DNA from: Microscillaceae bacterium
GTDB lineage: Bacteria > Bacteroidota > Bacteroidia > Cytophagales > Microscillaceae
Length of the DNA stretch: 6,557 bases
Direction of reading: 5' to 3'
Assembly: GCA_003449595.1 (NCBI GenBank)
Contig: DMHB01000231.1
Span: 1 to 6,557 of the forward strand
Shown: in pieces, positions 1 through 5,898 of the stretch
Layout of the letters: each line of letters opens with the position of its first letter
Numbering within the stretch: position 1 is the stretch's first letter
Notes under the pieces: model-generated
Seen by the model: the letters and a program-made list of their open reading frames with translations, nothing else
Database searches by the model: none
What the model was told of the DNA's origin: nothing
Position numbers and translations under genes: made by a program

Positions 1-372
1 GATTTGTCTGAAACGCTCATCAAACTTCCTTTTCCCGAAGAGGACGGCCATGTGGTTCGTTTCTTAAACGACCAGCAAGATCTCATTTGTTGGTATTTGT
101 ACTTACACCCTCAAAAAACGCCTGTGGTATTGATATCGAGTATTTTTTATGATAACATCGAAGAAGAACTCAATGCCGACCAATTAAACTATTGCCGACG
201 AGATACCTTGTTATGCGCGCCCCACTTTGAGCATTTTGTTTATCGGTTTTGGTTAGAAAACAATATTTGGAATCAACTCCACGGCTCTTATAATGAACTT
301 AGCCCGCTTCATCAGGCATATTTGCAACATTACGCGCAATTTTTAAACGAGGAAGACGGAGAGGAAGAATAA
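1..372 (+). CDS. SUKH (SMI1/KNR4-like) domain protein, 5'-truncated by window edge
   Basis: The frame is open to the first base of the window. A TTG at position 4 could serve as a start, but the protein reads like the second half of a SUKH-superfamily domain, so the true start is probably upstream and tens of residues are missing. Visible family features are the strand-rich segment around residues 15-35 (GHVVRFLNDQQDLICWYLYL), which resembles the usual 'ENQ..v..W' region, and the segment around residues 74-93 (FEHFVYRFWLENNIWNQL), which resembles the typical C-terminal 'sFeeFlyrfwlEn.iW' signature. The tail is acidic (EEDGEEE). As established knowledge, bacterial SUKH proteins are often immunity proteins against polymorphic toxins, but many stand-alone copies have no known partner and no toxin gene is visible here. 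The gene ends 7 bp before the convergent lipid kinase gene. The family call rests on motif recognition only. Confidence 0.6.
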   Translation, partial: DLSETLIKLPFPEEDGHVVRFLNDQQDLICWYLYLHPQKTPVVLISSIFYDNIEEELNADQLNYCRRDTLLCAPHFEHFVYRFWLENNIWNQLHGSYNELSPLHQAYLQHYAQFLNEEDGEEE

Positions 373-379
373 GCAGGTT

Positions 380-748
380 TCAAACCATTTTGGGGACAAA
401 CACCAGCAGCCCAACCACCAAGGCGGCGATCGCACTTATCAAAACAGCCGCCGCAGCCAAGTCTTTCACCCGTTTGATGCTGTCGTTTCTTTCGGGCGAA
501 ACAAAATCGGCTAAGTTTTCAATGGCCGAATTCAACGCTTCGGCGGTGATGACCAACCCAATGGCTAACACCAAGGCCGTCCATTCGGAAGTTGAGCATC
601 TGCAAAACCAACCCAAACCCACCACCCCTGCCGCAGCCACCAAGTGAATGCGGGCGTTGTGCTCTTCTAAGAACAAAACACGTAATCCCTGAAAGGCATA
701 TACAAAGCTTTGGATTCTTTTGCGCAGCGAAAATTTTTGTTGCTTCAT
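380..748 (-). CDS. dgkA: Diacylglycerol/undecaprenol kinase (DgkA family)
   Basis: Small integral inner-membrane lipid kinase of 122 aa, the usual length for the family. It would transfer the ATP gamma-phosphate to diacylglycerol or undecaprenol, recycling membrane lipid or carrier. The signature EALNSAIENLADFVSPE occupies about residues 70-86 and KDLAAAAVL about 95-103. Aligned by eye with E. coli DgkA (E28, E69, N72, E76, D95), the counterparts are E28 or E29, E70, N73, E77 and D96, so the metal- and ATP-binding residues look intact. Three hydrophobic segments (about 36-48, 56-72 and 97-118) follow a basic N-terminus. The sequence cannot tell diacylglycerol from undecaprenol specificity; homologues outside Proteobacteria are often undecaprenol kinases. 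The ATG start at 748 overlaps the TGA of the upstream GT9 gene (ATGA), implying translational coupling. It is the last gene of the minus-strand run. Confidence 0.9.
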   Translation of the reverse strand: MKQQKFSLRKRIQSFVYAFQGLRVLFLEEHNARIHLVAAAGVVGLGWFCRCSTSEWTALVLAIGLVITAEALNSAIENLADFVSPERNDSIKRVKDLAAAAVLISAIAALVVGLLVFVPKMV

Positions 749-1785
749 ACCCCTCCAATGGCAGATTTTTTCCTAAAGGTTTCAAGGGTTTGTGCCACTT
801 GCCCCACGCCAATGGCTTCGATGCAATGGCAGGGCAACGTCCGTTTGCAGTCCTGACAGCCAGGTTTGTCTAACACCAACACTTGCGCGTTGACACCCAG
901 CGGCTGCCACCTGCCCGGGTGTAAAGGCGGCATAGGTGGATAAATGCCCAACGCCAGCTTGCCCAAGGCCGCCGCCAAGTGCAGCGGGCCGGTACTACAA
1001 GCCAGCAATCCATCGGTTTGTGCAACGAGCGCCAACAACTCGCCCAAGCCCAGTTGGCCGGTGCAATTGATCACACCGGGTACTTGCAAAAGTTGTGGGT
1101 GCTGCTGTTGGATGAGTTCGCCCTCGGCAGCCGTACCTGTCAAGAAAAACTGATAGTCGCCGGTACCCAACTGCCGCAACAGCTCCTCGTATTGCGACAA
1201 AGTCCACTCGCGGGCGCTTCCGCGCGATTTGGGATGCACCACCAATGCAAACTTGGGCGTTCGCAAAGCCGCCGCTATGGCTGGAGGCAGCATTACTTGA
1301 GGCGCTTCCAAGCCATACCAAGCCGGAATTTCGGATAGCGAAGGGATGTAATCAATGCCCAAAGGTTTGAGCAACTTGAAATTCAGCTGGGCTTCGTGCA
1401 ACGCCGAGTGCCGCCGACTGAAATGCACCAACCGGTTGGCATACAACCAGTGAAACCACCGGTGCGAGGTGCCTATCCGAACCGGAATACGGGCTTTTTG
1501 GGCTGCTTGCGCGATGCCCTTGTCAGGAAAAGCAAAGAGAATGGCCTCGTGGCCGGATAGCAAAGCAGGGTTTTGCAGCACCTCGGCTTGGTCGAGGAAG
1601 GTGTCAATAAACCTACTTTGCCGGATGATGGGCGCTGTGTAGGCTTTCCCCAAAAAAGTAATGCGCATCGAAGGGTGCAGGCTTTTCAAATATCCCGCCA
1701 AGGGAAGTGTAAGCACCACATCGCCGATGTTGTCGGTGCGGCTGATGACGAGCGAGGAAGGCAGCGAAGCAGGCAAGTGTTTCAA
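745..1785 (-). CDS. Glycosyltransferase family 9 protein (LPS heptosyltransferase-like)
   Basis: Predicted cytoplasmic GT-B-fold enzyme of 346 aa, typical for GT9, which transfers ADP-heptose or a related sugar to an LPS-type acceptor at the inner face of the membrane. The N-terminal motif SRTDNIGDVVLTLP (residues 15-28) is the family hallmark. FALVVHPKSRGSAREW (179-194) opens the C-terminal domain, FLTGTAAEGE (214-223) follows, and STGPLHLAAALG (264-275) is the donor-site motif. GIYPPMPPLHPGRWQPLG (280-297) is also typical. Near the C-terminus four cysteines (C310, C313, C319, C321) form a cluster often seen in this family. No ATG precedes the hallmark motif in this frame; the start is TTG at 1785, and the frame upstream is open to a TGA at 1831-1833 without ATG or GTG. 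It lies 79 nt downstream of the PEP-synthase-like gene and overlaps dgkA by 4 nt. Sugar and acceptor cannot be inferred. Confidence 0.88.
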   Translation of the reverse strand: MKHLPASLPSSLVISRTDNIGDVVLTLPLAGYLKSLHPSMRITFLGKAYTAPIIRQSRFIDTFLDQAEVLQNPALLSGHEAILFAFPDKGIAQAAQKARIPVRIGTSHRWFHWLYANRLVHFSRRHSALHEAQLNFKLLKPLGIDYIPSLSEIPAWYGLEAPQVMLPPAIAAALRTPKFALVVHPKSRGSAREWTLSQYEELLRQLGTGDYQFFLTGTAAEGELIQQQHPQLLQVPGVINCTGQLGLGELLALVAQTDGLLACSTGPLHLAAALGKLALGIYPPMPPLHPGRWQPLGVNAQVLVLDKPGCQDCKRTLPCHCIEAIGVGQVAQTLETFRKKSAIGGV

Positions 1786-1864
1786 GTTGATAAGGAAAAC
1801 CCTTTTTGCCCCGAAGTTAAGGCATCTGCTTCAAAATGTAAAAAACAAACTATGGATGTATTGC

Positions 1865-4312
1865 TCAAGGCAAGGGGCTGATGGTGCCTTGGCTACCATC
1901 TAAACAAACCCGATCGCCTGTTTTCAACAACTTGCGGGCATTTTTTACATTGACCACCGCCGGTAGCCCATACTCGCGGGCAACGACAGCCCCGTGCGAC
2001 AATGGGCTGCCTATCTCGGTAACCAAGCCTCCCATTAGGGCAAAGTAGGGTGTCCAACCTACATCAGTGTAGGCGGTAATGACTATCTCGCCCTGTTGGA
2101 TTTGGCGGGCATCTTCGACCGAGTTGACAACACGCACCACGCCCTCGACCACGCCAAGGCTAACGGGCACGCCCCGCAAAACGCCTTCAGGGTCAACCGG
2201 CACAGGTGGAATTTGGCGCAAATCCAAAGGTTCGGGCACGCCTACGCTAAAATCGTCAAACTGTAAGGCCATCAGTTGGGGGTATAATTTACGTCTGGCT
2301 TCGGCGATGGCAAGCAATTGGAGATCTTTTTGGTGGATGAGCTGGCCAATTTCGGGATGTGTGAGGAAGAAAATTTGATCGTCGTCGGTCAATAGTTGTT
2401 GGGCAACCAATGCCTCGGCTAATTGGTGATAGCCAGCTTTGATTTTGGCTTGCAGCGAAATGCAAAGCGATTTGGAGCGCTCGCGTTTGGCGACTGCGGC
2501 GCGGGCTTTGGGGAGCAAATAGCGCAGGGCTAACCGCTTGCCAAAGGTTTGTTGTTGGAGTATATCGGCCTTGACCGCAGCATAGTGGGTGGTAGCGGTG
2601 CTGGCTTTGGCATCGGTGGGGGTGCGTTGCAACAGCGCTACTTGGTTTTGTAGCACCTCTACGAGTGCCAAGGGCGTTTTGCGCCATTCTTTTTCGCGTA
2701 GTTCGGCCTCGCGGATACAGCGGTGGCCGTGTCGTTGCATAAAGGCAGCCAATAGTTTGGCCAAATGCCCGGCAGTGGCAGGGTCTTGAAGCCAGTCCAA
2801 GAGTTGCTGGGGCGAGCTTTTGAGTGTCTTTTCGCAAGCCTCGGGGTTGGCAGCCAGTTGTGCGGCCAAATGGGTCAACGATTCCAAGGCATTGGCACTT
2901 TCGATGCCTTCTACCTGGCTCAGCAAAGCCGAAGCCCATTGGTGGTGTACTGCTTCCGGGTAAAGCGCATTGCCCGAAAAGATTTTCAACAGCGTGGCAT
3001 AATAAGCGCCTGATTGTCCCGAGGTGTTGTAGTGATAGCTATAAGCCAAGCAAAGGGTGTCGCGGGCTTGTGTAAGTACCTCGAAAAACGAGGCCAAATC
3101 CCGCAAAGGAGGCAATTGAAAGTCTTGCTCTAAGCGGATAAGTGCTGCCAAACGCTTGTCGGCAGTGTTGAAATAACGCACATATTGGGCAAAACCCGCT
3201 ATGCGCTTGAAGAGCGACTTGGGCTGCGCTTGGTGCGAAGGGAAGCCCTCGGGCAGCGACCCTCCGGCAATGCTGAGATTGATATCGGCGATGCGGGTAA
3301 GCCAGACATTGTCCACGATTTTATACATCTGGCTCATATTGAGGTATAAATGCCCGTAAAATTGGTTTACAAAATACGGTTTGTCTTCGACGCGGGGCAG
3401 CGCGCCGATGCGATAGTAGAAATCTTGCAGGCCGAGGTCGATGGCGCGGCCAAAGACCGAAAAGGTGAGCGGTGTAACGGCTCCCGGCATCATTTCGCCG
3501 ACGTTGCAGCGGGTAATGATCATTGCAGGCTCGGGCAAGGGGGTGTCTAAACTATTGGCGTGCTGCGCGGCGAGGGTGGTAATGGGGCGACATTGCAGCC
3601 AGTAGAGTTGGCCTTGGGCATCGAGGGCAAATTCGGCATCGATGGGTTGGCCGGCTTGTTGTTCTATTTGCATCGCTTGGCGAACCACCATCGCCAAATC
3701 GGGCAAGGGCGCGGTATGGGCAGCCAACGCGGGGAGGTGCTGGGTTTGGCGGCTAAACACGAAAGATTGGCCGGAAGCCTCGCCGCCCACCAATTTATCG
3801 CCCAAACCCTCCACAATTTGGACAAGGCCACGGTCGTGGAAGTTTTGCACCGGATCGACCGTAAAAATCACACCTGCCCATTGCGCCTCTACCATCGCCT
3901 GAAGCACTACCGCCACTTGCAACTCGGTGATGTCGGCTTGGTGGCGGTTATATTGTTGCACACGGGTTGCTTCGGCTGACGCACGGCATTGTTGTATGGC
4001 TTGCGCGATGGCCTCGGCACCGGTTACATTCAAAAAAGTTTCAAACTGGCCTGCAAAAGAAGCTTGTTGGCCGTCTTCGCCTGTCGCCGAAGAGCGCACC
4101 GCCCACCGCTGGTGAGGCTGCGCCGCCAGCCATTGGGTTAGCTCGGCCACCGATGGGATGGGTTGGTCGGCAGGCAACACCCAAGTAGGGGGAATTGGAA
4201 AGCCCCAAGCGGCCAATTGTTGTAGGCCACTGGCTTTGCCTCCGATGGTGGCCTTGGCAGGAATATCAGTAATGGAAAGGAGGAACGGCATAGGTTTGTG
4301 GGTTAAATCCAA
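1865..4312 (-). CDS. PEP synthase / rifampin phosphotransferase-like enzyme (ATP-grasp plus swivelling His domain, no PEP-binding barrel)
   Basis: An 815-aa protein counted from TTG at 4312, or 808 aa from the first ATG at 4291, which I think the likelier start. The N-terminal third is the PPDK/PEP-synthase ATP-grasp domain: GGKASGL (24-30), RSSATGED (73-80), GQFET (88-92), TVDP (151-154), EGLGDKLVGGEASG (168-181), DAEF (225-228) and QCRPIT (240-245). K26, R73, E227 and R242 are the expected nucleotide contacts. The middle part contains GEMMPGAVTPL (272-282) and HGHRCIREAEL (528-538), as in RPH- and PigC-like proteins. The C-terminus is the mobile phosphohistidine domain with GSPLSHGAVVAREYGLPAVV (768-787) and putative catalytic H773. 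The protein ends there, so the PEP/pyruvate-binding TIM barrel of true PEP synthase or PPDK is absent. This order matches rifampin phosphotransferase, which moves the ATP beta-phosphate to a small molecule via the histidine, and the prodigiosin-forming enzyme PigC. The substrate is unknown; rifamycin resistance should not be assumed. Confidence 0.88.
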   Translation of the reverse strand: MDLTHKPMPFLLSITDIPAKATIGGKASGLQQLAAWGFPIPPTWVLPADQPIPSVAELTQWLAAQPHQRWAVRSSATGEDGQQASFAGQFETFLNVTGAEAIAQAIQQCRASAEATRVQQYNRHQADITELQVAVVLQAMVEAQWAGVIFTVDPVQNFHDRGLVQIVEGLGDKLVGGEASGQSFVFSRQTQHLPALAAHTAPLPDLAMVVRQAMQIEQQAGQPIDAEFALDAQGQLYWLQCRPITTLAAQHANSLDTPLPEPAMIITRCNVGEMMPGAVTPLTFSVFGRAIDLGLQDFYYRIGALPRVEDKPYFVNQFYGHLYLNMSQMYKIVDNVWLTRIADINLSIAGGSLPEGFPSHQAQPKSLFKRIAGFAQYVRYFNTADKRLAALIRLEQDFQLPPLRDLASFFEVLTQARDTLCLAYSYHYNTSGQSGAYYATLLKIFSGNALYPEAVHHQWASALLSQVEGIESANALESLTHLAAQLAANPEACEKTLKSSPQQLLDWLQDPATAGHLAKLLAAFMQRHGHRCIREAELREKEWRKTPLALVEVLQNQVALLQRTPTDAKASTATTHYAAVKADILQQQTFGKRLALRYLLPKARAAVAKRERSKSLCISLQAKIKAGYHQLAEALVAQQLLTDDDQIFFLTHPEIGQLIHQKDLQLLAIAEARRKLYPQLMALQFDDFSVGVPEPLDLRQIPPVPVDPEGVLRGVPVSLGVVEGVVRVVNSVEDARQIQQGEIVITAYTDVGWTPYFALMGGLVTEIGSPLSHGAVVAREYGLPAVVNVKNARKLLKTGDRVCLDGSQGTISPLP

Positions 4313-5306
4313 ACTCGGCGATGCCCAGTCCTTGGCGGTTGCCTAATTGGAAACGGGCAATGCCTTCGCGGATGAAATAGGCTTGGTCGCCCATCCAAAA
4401 GTCGAACGCGTCTTCTACATTGGCTTCGAGGCGGAAGGTTTGGCGGGTCTGGCCACCGATGGCGAGGTCGAGTGCAAACTGCGGCGGGGCTTGGTTTTGC
4501 GGGTCGAACACGTCGAAGGGGCTGCTGTTTTGCACAGGGTCGAAGGTGTCGCCGCGGGTTAGAAAACCGGCTTTCAGGTCGTTTTGAGGCATAAACGAAT
4601 AGCGAATCATACTGAGGTTGAAGGCTTCGCCATCGTCGAGCACGCCGGTAAGCCATACGTGGCGTTGCCAGGTGTTCCATCGGCGCACCCCAAACGAATG
4701 GTCGCGCACCGAGACCATATCGAGCGGGTAATCTTGCCCACCAATGTTTACTACTCCCTGCACCCGGCCTACTTGCTCGTAGTGTACTTGCCGAATTTCT
4801 TGGAGTTTTGCAAAAAAATCGCGCGTCCACGGCTCGGCGGCCAAGGTTTTGGCCATCGTCCACGGCTCGATGCTGTGGCTAAAATCGACCAAGGGTTTGG
4901 TGGCTTCAAAAATAAAGCTGAAAGAAGCGTGCGCAGACACCGGCTGCTGGCCAAAACAGGTTACCGGCCCTGAGTAGGTAAGTTGCCAGCGTTTGCCTAT
5001 GTCTAAACAAGTAAATTTCAGATTCCCGTAGGCAAAATCTTGGTCATAAGCTCCGCTCAGTTGTTGGATTTGGATAGTGCCAAAAGTCGGTATTTTGATT
5101 TTCAGCCAGTATTCGGGGGGTTGGTTTTGTCGGAAACCAAACCGAAAAACCATCGCAGCGCCCTCGGCAGAGCGGCCAAAAAAGTAAGAGCTATCGTTGA
5201 AAAAGGGCTTGGCAGGGTCTTGGTGGCGTTTTTCTAATTCGTGGGCTGGTAATAAAGGCTTACGCGATGAAGCAACCATCGCGTAAGCAAGCCAGGTTTT
5301 TAGCAT
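4266..5306 (-). CDS. CrtC/AttH-like lipocalin-fold protein (DUF7064/7065-like), partner of the PEP-synthase-like enzyme
   Basis: A 346-aa protein with no convincing signal peptide or membrane segment, so probably cytoplasmic. It is rich in alternating beta-type segments. The clearest motif is VRDHSFGVRRWNTWQRH (200-216), close to the 'RDHSWG.RdW' motif I associate with CrtC-type double-lipocalin proteins and the DUF7064/7065 families. LEANVEDAFDFWMGDQAYFIREGIARF lies near 293-319, and the end (about 326-346) carries G-[LI]-AEFGFN, again as in that group. Start chosen: ATG at 5306, the first ATG after the promoter at 5351-5380; a second in-frame ATG (codon 10, 5279) lies inside a perfect hairpin sequence. 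The 3' end overlaps the next gene by 26 or 47 nt, suggesting coupled translation and a shared task. Family members include carotenoid hydratase-type proteins and many of unknown role. A role in holding a hydrophobic substrate for the downstream enzyme is my inference. Confidence 0.65.
   Translation of the reverse strand: MLKTWLAYAMVASSRKPLLPAHELEKRHQDPAKPFFNDSSYFFGRSAEGAAMVFRFGFRQNQPPEYWLKIKIPTFGTIQIQQLSGAYDQDFAYGNLKFTCLDIGKRWQLTYSGPVTCFGQQPVSAHASFSFIFEATKPLVDFSHSIEPWTMAKTLAAEPWTRDFFAKLQEIRQVHYEQVGRVQGVVNIGGQDYPLDMVSVRDHSFGVRRWNTWQRHVWLTGVLDDGEAFNLSMIRYSFMPQNDLKAGFLTRGDTFDPVQNSSPFDVFDPQNQAPPQFALDLAIGGQTRQTFRLEANVEDAFDFWMGDQAYFIREGIARFQLGNRQGLGIAEFGFNPQTYAVPPFHY
5258..5288. repeat. Perfect 12-bp inverted repeat with 7-nt loop
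   Basis: GCTTACGCGATG at 5258-5269 is exactly complementary to CATCGCGTAAGC at 5277-5288, with a 7-nt centre (AAGCAAC on the plus strand). It covers codons 7-16 and one base of codon 17 of the lipocalin-like gene, about 55-90 nt after the inferred transcription start. In RNA it would form a strong stem-loop near the ribosome initiation zone; as DNA it could be an operator for a dimeric regulator. On the minus strand no T-run follows it, so it is not a normal intrinsic terminator for this gene run. Confidence 0.85.
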
Positions 5307-5313
5307 GGCAACA

Positions 5314-5343
5314 AGTAAAAGATGGTAGTAGTTTTAGTAAAAG
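5314..5343. repeat. Short direct repeat AGTAAAAG in the presumed leader
   Basis: AGTAAAAG occurs at 5314-5321 and again at 5336-5343, 22 bp apart (about two helical turns), each followed within two bases by GTAG. The pair lies between the inferred transcription start and the ATG of the lipocalin-like gene. The copies are short and the region is A+T-rich, so chance is quite possible. Confidence 0.35.
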
Positions 5344-5350
5344 GTAGGCT

Positions 5351-5380
5351 CAAAAATAATAGGTTTTCTGTACATTTCAA
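5351..5380 (-). promoter_or_regulatory. Bacteroidota-type promoter for the minus-strand run
   Basis: On the minus strand, TTG (5380-5378) is followed by a 19-nt spacer and TATTTTTG (5358-5351). This matches the known Bacteroidota vegetative sigma consensus TTG-N19-21-TAnnTTTG at all specified positions. Transcription would start near 5344-5346, giving a leader of about 40 nt before the ATG at 5306. No comparable match was found before the GT9 gene, so the four genes may share this promoter. The match was found by eye in an A+T-rich region, where chance hits are possible, but its position and spacing are right. Confidence 0.65.
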
Positions 5381-5472
5381 ATTTTCAGGGCAATAGTTTT
5401 TTGAATCAGGGTATATGTTTTTAGGTGATTTGAGATTGAAAAGCAAGTTTATACCTCTGCCCTACTGCAAAG

Positions 5473-5820
5473 TCAATCCACCAACTGATACTGTGCTAAG
5501 GCATCTTCCCAAATATGTGGGTGATTGATTTGAATGATTTCTTTCACCAACGAGGCCAATTTTTCTTGGTCTAAGGTATCTTTGGCTATTTCTTCTAAAA
5601 ACTGTTTGGAAAGTTCAGCACTTACGAAGTGATAAGGTTTGGGCAAATTACAACACCCGTAATTGTCGAATGAAATGCGGCACAAAGCAATTTGCCCTTT
5701 TTGGGATAGGTTGAAATCGATGAATACAGCCCCGTCTAAGCATCCTAAATAAATATCTGCCTTTCTACTGGCAGGCATCGTGGTTTTGAAAAATCCAAAG
5801 TCTTTTTTCATACTTATCAT
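5473..5820 (-). CDS. Hypothetical protein, 115 aa, family not recognised
   Basis: I do not recognise this protein. Reading from ATG at 5820 gives 115 aa; a second ATG at 5811 (beginning MKKDFGFF) gives 112 aa and is equally plausible, since neither has a visible Shine-Dalgarno sequence. There is no signal peptide or membrane segment, so it is probably cytosolic. The first half looks beta-rich (ADIYLGCLDGAVFIDFNL near 21-38, IALCRISFDNYGCCNL near 44-59) and contains four cysteines (C27, C47, C56, C57). The second half looks helical (SAELSKQFLEEIAK and EKLASLVKEIIQI). It is short, lower in G+C than the run downstream, and ends 166 nt before the next gene on the same strand, which has its own promoter. 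It is head-to-head with the exported protein gene at 5899. Clean codon structure over the full length makes it a credible gene. Confidence 0.7.
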   Translation of the reverse strand: MISMKKDFGFFKTTMPASRKADIYLGCLDGAVFIDFNLSQKGQIALCRISFDNYGCCNLPKPYHFVSAELSKQFLEEIAKDTLDQEKLASLVKEIIQINHPHIWEDALAQYQLVD

Positions 5821-5898
5821 TCATTTAGCGTTAATACAACTACTATAACCACTTAGGCGGTGTGTTTATTATACTTGACAACCTCTTCGCGATACTTT

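Larger units (their letters stand above)
380..5306 (-). other. Probable four-gene transcription unit
   Basis: The lipocalin-like, PEP-synthase-like, GT9 and DgkA-family genes lie on one strand with a 26- or 47-nt overlap, a 79-nt gap and a 4-nt ATGA overlap in turn. One good promoter precedes the first gene, and no clear promoter or terminator was seen in the 79-nt gap (1786-1864). All four share a higher G+C content than their neighbours. The two overlapping pairs are the firm units; joining them into one transcript is inference. Confidence 0.55.
5307..5472. other. Intergenic region, 166 bp
   Basis: This A+T-rich gap lies between two minus-strand genes. It contains the promoter at 5351-5380 and the direct repeat at 5314-5343. 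No hairpin with a T-run was found after the end of the 115-aa gene at 5473, so its transcript may run on into the four-gene run. Confidence 0.5.

Noticed and set aside
1832..1853. Near-matches to the minus-strand -7 element (reverse of TAnnTTTG) before the GT9 gene
   Set aside because: Spacing inside the element is wrong in each case and no TTG lies 19-21 nt upstream.
2289..2939. A 216-codon open frame on the minus strand inside the PEP-synthase-like gene
   Set aside because: Same strand but shifted frame; the composition (rich in R, P, T, H, S) and lack of motifs show it to be a by-product of G+C-rich coding sequence.
3560..3979. A 139-codon plus-strand open frame opposite the ATP-grasp domain
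   Set aside because: It is antisense to the conserved ATP-binding region, whose codon constraints explain the absence of stops; no promoter or recognisable domain.
1865..4312. Annotation as true PEP synthase (ppsA) or as a rifampin-resistance gene
   Set aside because: The C-terminal PEP-binding barrel is absent, which rules out ppsA. Rifampin specificity cannot be read from the sequence, so no resistance symbol was assigned.
4303..4863. A 186-codon open frame on the minus strand inside the lipocalin-like gene
   Set aside because: The real frame continues unbroken with the RDHSFG motif and C-terminal signature, so this is a shadow frame and not a sign of a frameshift.
5258..5301. The perfect hairpin followed by TTTTT on the plus strand, as an intrinsic terminator
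   Set aside because: The T-run begins 8 nt after the stem, and no plus-strand gene ends upstream that would need it.
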